Shown: in pieces, positions 7,277 to 13,644 of the stretch
Position numbering within the stretch: the first letter of the stretch is position 1
How the letters are laid out: each line of letters begins with the position of its first letter
From: an uncultured Eggerthellaceae bacterium
GTDB lineage: Bacteria > Actinomycetota > Coriobacteriia > Coriobacteriales > Eggerthellaceae
Reading direction: 5' to 3'
DNA: 27,704 nucleotides
NCBI GenBank assembly: GCA_910588905.1
Contig: CAJURZ010000012.1
Location: forward strand, 40,667 to 68,370
The notes under the pieces: generated by a model
Database searches by the model: none
What the model saw: only the letters and a program-made list of their open reading frames with translations
What the model was told of the DNA's origin: nothing
Program-made: the position numbers and the translations under genes

Positions 7277-9562
7277 TCAGAAACATAGAAACTCCGGCTC
7301 CTCCTCTCCCGGCCTGACCAAACCGACATCTGACTTGTAATAAATAGGCACCGCGTATTCCTTAAGCACGTAAAATGGCTCCCGGTATTCGAGCACCTCT
7401 GCCTCCTGGTATTGACGCCGGAGCCAGCTGGGAACACTTACGCTATAGCGTTGAGCTTTCTTGGCGAGCAAGGCAACCTGGCTGGAAACACGCAGCTCTC
7501 TTGCTAGAGCGCGGCCGCCGTCACCGAAAGGCACGATGAGTGGCACTGTGTCTTCCTCGATGATGCGATAATCCAAGGATGTCTTTTCGAACGGAATGGT
7601 TTGAAACCCGTTTGAGAGGATGCTCGCCTTCGAAAGCGATTTGAATATGCCCTTCGCGTCCGTGCTCTCAGTCTGGTATCTTCGCTGGAAGAACGGCAGA
7701 ACGAGCGACTCATCGACCCTCCCGCCGTTTTCGCCGATGAGGTCACGAGAAATGCTTCGCATTTTATCGAGCCACGGGCTTGTGCCCGATTGCTCGCCAT
7801 CGACCAGCAAGTCAAAGACATGCACGCACCCCATCTGCCGCGAGCCCTCGCGATTGCACCTCCCTGCCGCCTGAACGATGGAGTCCATTCCCGCAATCTC
7901 CCGATAGACTTCGGGGAAGTCGATATCCACGCCGGCTTCGATGAGTTGGGTCGAAACCACGACGCAGCGTTCCTGTCGCTCCAGCCTGTCGCAGATGCTT
8001 TCGATAATTCGAGCTCTGTGATCGGGCGTCATGAAGGCACTCAGGTGAAAGATGCCGCCGGCTTCCGCATGCGCCCGATCCTCGATAACGCCTTGCTGCG
8101 TTGCTTGTTCAAGGAGGGCAAGATATGTCGCAAGAGCATTTCTTTTCGTCCCCACCACGCAAAGGGACTGATGGGAACTCGCCAACATGCGGGCAAGCTC
8201 CTCCACCTCAACCTCGCCGATCATGTCATAGTTGATGCGAGACCCGAAGGCCTCGTCGAACCCATTGCGATGGGTTACGATTTCTTGCGGTTGAGAGCCG
8301 TACGGCCACACCATGTCCAACGCAGGCTGAGTAGCGGAGCACAGGACGATGCTTGTACCATAAGCGAAGGCAAGTTCTTCGAGCATGGCAAGGGATGGTT
8401 CCAGAAGCGAGTCGGGCAACGTTTGCGCCTCGTCCAAGATCACGACGCTTCTTACAATGTTGTGAACTTTTCGGCTCTTCGCTGGTTTGCTGGCGAAGAG
8501 CGATTCGAAGAACTGGACATTCGTCGTCACGACGATGGGAGCGTCCCAATTCTGAGTTGCTAGCCGCGCTGCATAGCTTTCCTCGTCATCCATGTCCTCG
8601 AAGTCGTAGTTTGAGTGATGCTCGAGGACATTCTCACTACCGAAAATCTTTTTGAGTCGCGTTGCTGTTTGGCTGATGATTGCCGTAAAAGGTGCCACGA
8701 CGATAATTCGCTCCATACCATTTGCTATTGCATGCTGCAACGCAAAAGCCATGCCGCTAAGCGTTTTGCCCCCGCCGGTCGGAACGGTGAGCGTGAAAAG
8801 GCCCTGAGGGCTCGTTCCAGCCTCAAGGCAATCGTCAAGAACAGCAAACCGAGCTCGGTTGACAGGTGTGTCCTTGGCATCCATGCGCTCAATGTGACGC
8901 AAAAGCTTCTGAAGCATGCACTTCAAAGAGTCATGCTCACGCCGCTGGCGAGCCTCAGACGCTTCGGCATTCATCACGCATTCCGTATCCAATCCATCCG
9001 CATCCACGAGGCAGCTGAACAGCATACGAGCCAGGACATAGAACGAGAAGAAATTTGGATTGATGGGGTCATTGAATCTGTGTGATCTTCCGGGAACCGT
9101 AGGTAGTGGCAAGTCCTCTGCAGAAGGCAGCGTCAACTGACCCGTCGTCACCAGGTCGAGGAAGCCGTCGTACGCTTCGATTTCGCTGTTCAGCCGTTGA
9201 GCGAGCGGTGTCCTGACGGAAGAATCGGCCATGTCGCTAGACCCCACCCCATTGGGCTGACCTCCATGGTGCCCAGCAAGAGCGTACGCCATCAGCATAC
9301 CGCTGGCACCATATCGCTTCACCGCTTCAATTGCTCCAGCAGTCGAGTGGTCAACCCGTTGATGGTCGCCCGCTAGCCGCCTTTGGAACGCGGCGCTCGC
9401 TTTCCCAGCATCGTGGAGAACCCCAAGCGTGTGGCCCCATTGGGCCATGTCGAATTTCGACGCGAAGCTTGATGAAAGGTCGGCAACTGCATTCAGATGA
9501 ACGGATAGGGGTTGCCATGTCGACTTATCAGATGATTCGCCATCAGTGTGAGCGTAGAGCAT
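7277..9562 (-). CDS. cas3: Cas3 nuclease-helicase, type I-C
   Basis: Cas3 is recruited to Cascade-bound DNA, nicks it with its HD nuclease domain and unwinds and degrades it with its SF2 helicase. From the ATG at 9562 the protein has 761 aa. The HD domain includes His22, His50-Asp51 (VLHDAGKA) and the GHHGG motif near 98-101. The helicase has Walker A TGGGKT at 262-267, the DEAQ box at 377-380, LCSAT, IEAGVDIDFPEVYRE and QAAGRCNREG. I prefer this ATG to the GTG nine codons upstream because GGGGAGGGG lies about 6 nt before it. It is the first gene of the operon, downstream of the regulatory region at 9611-9833. Confidence 0.96.
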   Translation of the reverse strand: MLYAHTDGESSDKSTWQPLSVHLNAVADLSSSFASKFDMAQWGHTLGVLHDAGKASAAFQRRLAGDHQRVDHSTAGAIEAVKRYGASGMLMAYALAGHHGGQPNGVGSSDMADSSVRTPLAQRLNSEIEAYDGFLDLVTTGQLTLPSAEDLPLPTVPGRSHRFNDPINPNFFSFYVLARMLFSCLVDADGLDTECVMNAEASEARQRREHDSLKCMLQKLLRHIERMDAKDTPVNRARFAVLDDCLEAGTSPQGLFTLTVPTGGGKTLSGMAFALQHAIANGMERIIVVAPFTAIISQTATRLKKIFGSENVLEHHSNYDFEDMDDEESYAARLATQNWDAPIVVTTNVQFFESLFASKPAKSRKVHNIVRSVVILDEAQTLPDSLLEPSLAMLEELAFAYGTSIVLCSATQPALDMVWPYGSQPQEIVTHRNGFDEAFGSRINYDMIGEVEVEELARMLASSHQSLCVVGTKRNALATYLALLEQATQQGVIEDRAHAEAGGIFHLSAFMTPDHRARIIESICDRLERQERCVVVSTQLIEAGVDIDFPEVYREIAGMDSIVQAAGRCNREGSRQMGCVHVFDLLVDGEQSGTSPWLDKMRSISRDLIGENGGRVDESLVLPFFQRRYQTESTDAKGIFKSLSKASILSNGFQTIPFEKTSLDYRIIEEDTVPLIVPFGDGGRALARELRVSSQVALLAKKAQRYSVSVPSWLRRQYQEAEVLEYREPFYVLKEYAVPIYYKSDVGLVRPGEEEPEFLCF

Positions 9563-9610
9563 TTCAATCCCCTCCCCGTCGTTACCCACTCCCGGCCTGT
9601 CACAATGCTT

Positions 9611-9639
9611 AATATATCACATTTAGAAGTATATATGTA
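9611..9639 (-). promoter_or_regulatory. Candidate cas operon promoter
   Basis: On the minus strand TGATATATT (9619-9611) is an extended -10 element (TG, one base, then TATATT). A 17-bp spacing would put the -35 at 9639-9634, where TACATA is a poor match, as is common for extended -10 promoters. Transcription would begin near 9604, about 42 nt before the cas3 ATG. The seed-match site at 9625-9637 lies between the -10 and -35 positions. Confidence 0.5.
9622..9637 (+). promoter_or_regulatory. Seed-match target of the crRNA-like RNA in the cas promoter
   Basis: AGAAGTATATATG at 9625-9637 on the plus strand matches the first 13 spacer-like bases (AGAAGAATATATG, minus strand 9719-9707) at 12 positions. 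The single mismatch is position 6, which type I Cascades flip out and do not pair. The three bases 5' of it (9622-9624) are TTT; the type I-C consensus PAM is TTC, so this would be a weak PAM. A Cascade bound here would cover the -35/-10 region of the cas promoter. Confidence 0.6.
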
Positions 9640-9666
9640 CAAATTCGAAATTCTCTTTTGTAAATA

Positions 9667-9698
9667 TGCGAAGGGGACCAGCTTCGGCCCCCTTCGCA
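9667..9698 (-). terminator. GC-rich hairpin ending the crRNA-like RNA
   Basis: TGCGAAGGGG (9667-9676) and CCCCTTCGCA (9689-9698) are perfect 10-bp inverted arms around a 12-nt loop. On the minus strand the hairpin begins 21 nt after the handle of the crRNA-like element and ends before the cas promoter. It is followed only by TATTTAC, a weak U-tract, so it may be an attenuating or stabilising hairpin rather than a strong terminator. Confidence 0.5.
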
Positions 9699-9758
9699 AT
9701 CCAACCCATATATTCTTCTATTTCAACCCACGTCCCCCAGTTCATAGAAGAGGACGAC
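9667..9758 (-). ncRNA. crRNA-like RNA with degenerate I-C repeat (CreR-type candidate)
   Basis: Read on the minus strand, a 7-bp stem (CGTCCTC at 9756-9750 with GGGGACG at 9737-9731, one G-U pair, 12-nt loop) is followed by TGGGTTGAAAT (9730-9720). This 11-nt handle differs from the array handle CGGGTTGAAAC only at its two end bases. The array repeat has the same layout of stem then 11-nt handle. A spacer-like segment starts at 9719 and runs into the hairpin at 9698-9667. An extended -10 (9773-9765) puts the start site at about 9758, just before the stem. Known Cas-regulating RNAs (CreR) have degenerate repeats beside cas operons and partly match the cas promoter, as this does. The structure and match are seen directly; transcription, processing and repression are inferred. 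Confidence 0.6.
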
Positions 9759-9764
9759 GAGTTC

Positions 9765-9773
9765 ATTGTAGCA
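9765..9773 (-). promoter_or_regulatory. Extended -10 promoter of the crRNA-like RNA
   Basis: The minus strand reads TGCTACAAT (9773-9765), an extended -10 with five of six hexamer bases. No good -35 sits at 16-18 bp. The hexamer ends 8 nt before the degenerate stem at 9756, the same spacing as between the leader TACAAT and the first array repeat. A perfect TTGACA at 9804-9799 lies too far upstream (28 bp) to pair with it. Confidence 0.5.
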
Positions 9774-9813
9774 GGGCAGCCGTATTTCAACATATCACTG
9801 TCAACAACGAAGG

Positions 9814-9833
9814 GTGTACCGAATTCAGTACAC
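9814..9833. promoter_or_regulatory. 20-bp near-perfect palindrome, possible operator
   Basis: GTGTAC-C-GAATTC-A-GTACAC is a palindrome with one mismatched pair. It lies about 45 bp upstream of the promoter of the crRNA-like RNA and about 190 bp from the cas promoter. Its size and symmetry suit a dimeric regulator site. No adjacent regulator gene is visible. Confidence 0.45.
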
Positions 9834-10144
9834 TCTTTCCACTCAATATAGCATCATGAGCGATTGCGTTTTACGAAGGTCTCAGATTCAATCGAGTGCA
9901 ACATCATGCCAGGTTTGACCTAGCGTATCGGCTTTTTGCTGCAGCCGACACAAATCAGGACGCACTAGGTGATTATCGTAACCGAGCCTCAACATACCGA
10001 CATACAATATGAGAGCAACACCCAACGAAGAAGCGCCCCTCCCTGCATCCGCCGCGATAGGAGACGAAAGCTTGTAAACACATCAGCGCAACCATGAATC
10101 GATTAGAAATTGCATTCACTCCACCAGTTGATTAGGAGAATCAT
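9834..10144. other. Intergenic region between the cas regulatory block and the glyoxalase-nitroreductase gene
   Basis: No gene is supported here. It holds an ACCTAG/CTAGGT inverted pair (9918-9923 and 9965-9970), a short CGGCT/AGCCG hairpin near 9928-9947 and a TACAAT at 10003-10008 without a convincing -35. An AGGAG at about 10134-10138 is the ribosome site of the gene at 10145. The promoter of that gene must lie here but I cannot fix it. Confidence 0.5.
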
Positions 10145-11059
10145 ATGAACAGCAAGGCCATTCATCGTTGCCTACACGTGCTCGACCTGCAGAAGTCGCT
10201 CGACTTCTACGAGCAGGCGCTCGGCATGACCGAGATCCGTCGCATGGGCCCCGAAGATGGCTCGTGGGTCAACGCGTTCATCGGCAGCGACGCCTGCGGG
10301 TTCCAGCTGGAGCTCACGTGGAACCGCGGCCGCACCGAGCCTTACGACAACGGCGGCCGCGATTCGCACCTCGCGTTCACCGTACCCGACTACGACGCCG
10401 CCCATGCGCTGCACGAGCAGATGGACTGCCTTTGCCATGAGAACGAGAAGATGGGGCTGTACTTCATCGAGGACCCCGACGGGTGCTGGCTGGAGATCCT
10501 ACCCGAGAAGGCCGAGTTCGCGCCCCAGCCCGGCGTGGACGTGCTAGCCGCTCTGACGGACAGATGCAGCATACGGAAGTATTCAGGGGAACCCGTGCCG
10601 CAGGAACTGCTGGACCGGATCGTGCGCGCCGGATTGGTTTCCGCGTCAGGACGTAGACGCCGTCCTTGGGAGCTCGTTGTCGTGCGCGACCGCGACACGC
10701 TGAGCAAGCTTGCCGAATGCCGCGATTCGGGCGCGACGATGCTGGCTGGCGCCGATACAGCCATCGTGGTGCTCGGCAACCCCGAGGTCGCCGACACCTG
10801 GATCGAGGACTGCTCCATCGTCATGGCGAACATGCACTTGGAAGCGTCCGCCTCAGGCGTTGGGAGCTGCTGGATTCAGGGCCGCATGCGCATGGCCGCC
10901 GATGGCCGGTCAACCCAGGACTATGTGTCCGAGCTGCTTGGCGTCCCCGAGCCGTGGCAGCTCGAAGCCATCCTCTCGCTCGGCATGCCAGAGGACCAAA
11001 CCGAGCACCGCGAGTTCGACGAAACCCTGCTGGAGAAAGTGCACAGCGAACGGTTTTAG
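10145..11059 (+). CDS. Glyoxalase-nitroreductase fusion protein
   Basis: The 304-aa product joins two enzyme domains. Residues 1-122 are a glyoxalase I/lactoylglutathione lyase-type (VOC) domain with the metal ligands of that family in place: His7, Glu56 (QLELTW), His75 (DSHLAF) and Glu117 (GCWLEILPE). Residues about 130-304 are a nitroreductase-type flavoprotein: RCSIRKYSGEPVP, GRRRRPWELVVV and VGSCWIQGR are family blocks. A ribosome site (AGGAG) precedes the ATG. Coding is markedly GC-richer than the following genes, so it is probably resident chromosomal sequence rather than part of the defence cargo. The natural substrate cannot be read from sequence; a linked detoxification or reductive role is inference. 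Confidence 0.85.
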   Translation: MNSKAIHRCLHVLDLQKSLDFYEQALGMTEIRRMGPEDGSWVNAFIGSDACGFQLELTWNRGRTEPYDNGGRDSHLAFTVPDYDAAHALHEQMDCLCHENEKMGLYFIEDPDGCWLEILPEKAEFAPQPGVDVLAALTDRCSIRKYSGEPVPQELLDRIVRAGLVSASGRRRRPWELVVVRDRDTLSKLAECRDSGATMLAGADTAIVVLGNPEVADTWIEDCSIVMANMHLEASASGVGSCWIQGRMRMAADGRSTQDYVSELLGVPEPWQLEAILSLGMPEDQTEHREFDETLLEKVHSERF

Positions 11060-11172
11060 AACCATTTACCCCTCCCTATCGATTAAGCCGTCGCTACCGA
11101 GCAAGCCAATTTTGTCAACATCAATTAGCGTCCAATGCTGATATATGGAGAACGCTAAGAGAGAACACTCCG

Positions 11173-11603
11173 ATGGAAATCGTTGAATGGGATGACACCA
11201 ATCTGCCATACTCAGCGCGAAGAAATCGCGAAGTTTTTGCCAATATGGTCTTGCTATGCACAATGCAAAATGCCTAGAAAAGCAGCTTTGCATCATGTTG
11301 GCACTTGCAAATCCAGAATACTTCACATTGCTTCCCGCCGAACAAAACGATCTGTTTGACATATGCCTTAGCAAGACAACGGGTAGCGCATGGTTGAAAC
11401 TAAAAGAGGTCGTTCCATTTTCTGGAGACCTGCATCAACGAATAGGGGATGCAAAAATCCAGCGCAACTACCTTGCCCACGATTACTTCTGGGTAAATGC
11501 GATTCCCCTCACTATCGATTCGAGTCAAGAGTCGATGATCCGAGAATTGACCGAAACAACAGAAGCCTTTAATGAGCTTGACGCTGAATTGGACTGTCAA
11601 TAA
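11173..11603 (+). pseudogene. Frameshifted gene with an RNxxxH (HEPN-like) motif
   Basis: Two overlapping frames read as one protein of about 143 aa. The first (ATG at 11173, stop at 11275-11277) gives MEIVEWDDTNLP to REVFAN; the other frame then continues YGLAMHNAKCLEKQLCIMLA to the stop at 11603. The break is near 11242-11247, where one missing base (GCCAATATGG in place of GCCAATTATGG) would restore the reading. The C-terminal part contains RNYLAHDYFW, an RxxxxH arrangement seen in HEPN ribonuclease domains. If the shift is real, a shortened product could still start at 11256. It is either a decayed gene or a sequencing error; I do not recognise a named family. Its 3' end overlaps the opposing gene by 35 bp. 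Confidence 0.6.
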
Positions 11604-12048
11604 GGATTATTTGCGATCTGATAAGCTTCTTGCGCGTTAGCATTCGGAACAATCTTTCCCATTGGGATGCAACGGCACAAGTAAGTATATTCACATCAAA
11701 TCCATTCGCTCTCGCGCTAAGAGCTGTGTATTTTACGCACCAATTCCCATCAGCTCCGATCAGATCAACTGCTTCCACTCCCATAGAGCACAGCTTCGAC
11801 AAAAGATCGGGATTAGAAAAGGCATCCATCTTCCTTTTTATGAGCACATTGTCAGATACCACATCCAAACCATCGACAAATTTAGCTTCATGCGACTCAT
11901 TCTTAAATTTGCTGCAATTGTAAATATAGATAACGTCTCCTGGATCATATTTTGAGATTACGGCATTTGCACTTTCGATAAGAGAGCCACTCCTATTTAC
12001 AGCAACAACATTCGACTGAATATCAATAACGAGAAGAGATCGTTTCAT
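11569..12048 (-). CDS. Isochorismatase-like cysteine hydrolase
   Basis: The 159-aa product belongs to the isochorismatase/nicotinamidase-like fold. The catalytic triad of the family is visible as Asp9 (LLVIDIQ), Lys71 (VLIKRKMDAF) and Cys104 (GADGNWCVKYTA). The usual Thr-Asp before the Cys is replaced by Gly-Asn-Trp, so substrate preference is uncertain. Members hydrolyse amide or ether bonds of small molecules such as nicotinamide or isochorismate; which applies here is unknown. The ATG at 12048 has a weak AAAGG site. It runs tail-to-tail into the frameshifted gene and is AT-richer than the 10145 gene. Confidence 0.8.
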   Translation of the reverse strand: MKRSLLVIDIQSNVVAVNRSGSLIESANAVISKYDPGDVIYIYNCSKFKNESHEAKFVDGLDVVSDNVLIKRKMDAFSNPDLLSKLCSMGVEAVDLIGADGNWCVKYTALSARANGFDVNILTCAVASQWERLFRMLTRKKLIRSQIILIDSPIQRQAH

Positions 12049-12371
12049 GACATAAACCTTTCATTTTTAAAAAGTTGCATTTGGTGATAGCGCAAACGGG
12101 CAGATGGCATTGAGGACATATACCGACTAACTTATATGCAACGCAAACAGCTTTTGAGCAGCTAGGATGTATATGAGCAACTTTTTGAAGAATATAGACG
12201 TATTACCTGTGTATTCCCATACCCTACGTTCAGCCAACTGTACAGTCACACGCCGAATAAGGCCTTCTGTCAGGAAACAAGACGAAGCGAGCTTTGCGTC
12301 TTTGCCTCATCCGGGGATACTGGCACTAATTCCAATAAATGGTATAAGATTAAATGTTGGGTACGCCTAGA
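12049..12371. other. Intergenic region, no supported gene
   Basis: About 320 AT-rich bases between two leftward genes. The promoter of the isochorismatase-like gene should be here. I see an inverted pair GTTGCAT (12074-12080) and ATGCAAC (12136-12142). A 67-aa frame on the plus strand (12167-12370) has no ribosome site and no recognisable content and is not called. Confidence 0.4.
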
Positions 12372-13358
12372 TTAGCGGTCACGATATGTATTCACCAAAT
12401 GTCGCACCCGCTTCTCCCAGCCCTCTCGATGAACAACACGTTCATAGTTGCCAGGATTGCCCAACAGCTCAATGCGACTTTTCTTACTGAGCTCCTCCCA
12501 GTCCTCGTGCATTACATAAATGGCATTTCCGATTCGCATATTCTCAAAAACAACAAGATTATCTGAAAACTTTGCACCGAAGTATGCACTGGAAGCTAGA
12601 TTCGTGCCTCGTATGTAGCATTCAGGATGCAGCGCCTCCAGCAACTCTATGCGCTCCCGAATAAGCTTTTTCGAGCAAGAGGAAGATCCGTCGGCGATGC
12701 GACGTATTATTTCGACTTCCGATGTTCCTGGCGGAAAGATCTCCCACGAAACACTACGTTGCTTGATAAGGTCTTCCATAGTAGCATCAGCACGTATGAT
12801 GTCAGCGCAGCCGGCGGTTTCTTGCAAGAGGTTAATTCCCATGAATAATTGACGATTGAAATCAGGGTCATGGGGTTCAAAAACATAATCCATACTGAAA
12901 GCCAATTGTATCGGTTCGCCACCAGAAGGGTTTTCAATCAAGGAGGTTGAAATCGAAGCTTCCAATGGACCGATTAATTCTCTCTGATAGCATTCCCGAT
13001 ACTGTCCCATCTCATGTGTGCCACGAGAATAGTCACCGAAATTTGGAACCTCGACCGAAAAATATCGCGATACCTTAGGAAGATCTTTTCTAAGAATTAC
13101 CCATCCTTCAATGTTCCTGCGCGCCCAAACACCATTACTAGCAGGCGGCATGATGGGCTCTGAGGGTATATGTAGTACTTGGGCAGGGTCAAAATGAATC
13201 TCCAGCGGCGAAAGATGCCCTTCTCTAATTTGCTCCTGGGGGACATACCGAGTAGCTGCAACCTTCAAAGGGATACCTTCATACTCTTCCAACTTATTGA
13301 GGATCGCTTCGGGTAGCTTACAATAGCTTTTCTTCCAGGGCCGTTTCGGGTACACCAT
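12372..13358 (-). CDS. Uncharacterised 328-aa protein beside the DUF2075 gene
   Basis: I do not recognise this family. The 328-aa soluble protein has no signal peptide or membrane segment. A middle part (about 90-200) is rich in aromatic and charged residues. The last 75 residues form a compact block (AYFGAKFSDNLVVFENMRIG, then AIYVMHEDWEELSKKSRIELL) that looks like a discrete domain. The ATG at 13358 has a good AGGAG site. It follows the DUF2075 gene on the same strand, with a 286-bp AT-rich gap, so it may have its own promoter. The neighbourhood makes a defence role possible, but that is inference only. Confidence 0.7.
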   Translation of the reverse strand: MVYPKRPWKKSYCKLPEAILNKLEEYEGIPLKVAATRYVPQEQIREGHLSPLEIHFDPAQVLHIPSEPIMPPASNGVWARRNIEGWVILRKDLPKVSRYFSVEVPNFGDYSRGTHEMGQYRECYQRELIGPLEASISTSLIENPSGGEPIQLAFSMDYVFEPHDPDFNRQLFMGINLLQETAGCADIIRADATMEDLIKQRSVSWEIFPPGTSEVEIIRRIADGSSSCSKKLIRERIELLEALHPECYIRGTNLASSAYFGAKFSDNLVVFENMRIGNAIYVMHEDWEELSKKSRIELLGNPGNYERVVHREGWEKRVRHLVNTYRDR

Positions 13359-13644
13359 TTCCTTCTCCTAATCCTCGGTGGTTAACATATCAAATCACGA
13401 ATAAAATATGTAGTATATGCACAAAGCTTTTACACTATATATAGGTTATGTGCAATTAGAAGAATAAACAAGAGCAAGCCATAAGCTATCGTAAGGGAAT
13501 ATCACCAAGATTCTCATTGCCCTAGAAGTGACTCTGAAAATAAACGAGCAATAATCTTATTTTGAGGGTATTTCAATAAGACCAAGGATTACGCGGTCTT
13601 TCTCTGCCTACTTATCCTGCAGTCGCTTCATCCTCTCGCGACTA

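Noticed and set aside
9667..9698. The GC-rich hairpin as a second degenerate CRISPR repeat
   Set aside because: It does not resemble the repeat outside the general GC-rich stem and has no TTGAAA handle, so I treat it as a hairpin or terminator.
9799..9804. Perfect TTGACA on the minus strand upstream of the crRNA-like RNA
   Set aside because: It is 28 bp from TACAAT and has no -10 of its own at 16-18 bp, so it is not used in the promoter call.
9666..9859. Small plus-strand frames over the cas regulatory region
   Set aside because: No recognisable content; the hairpin makes both strands look like MRRGP..PFA, a by-product of its symmetry.
12167..12370. 67-aa plus-strand frame
   Set aside because: No ribosome site, no recognisable sequence, and composition like the surrounding intergenic DNA.
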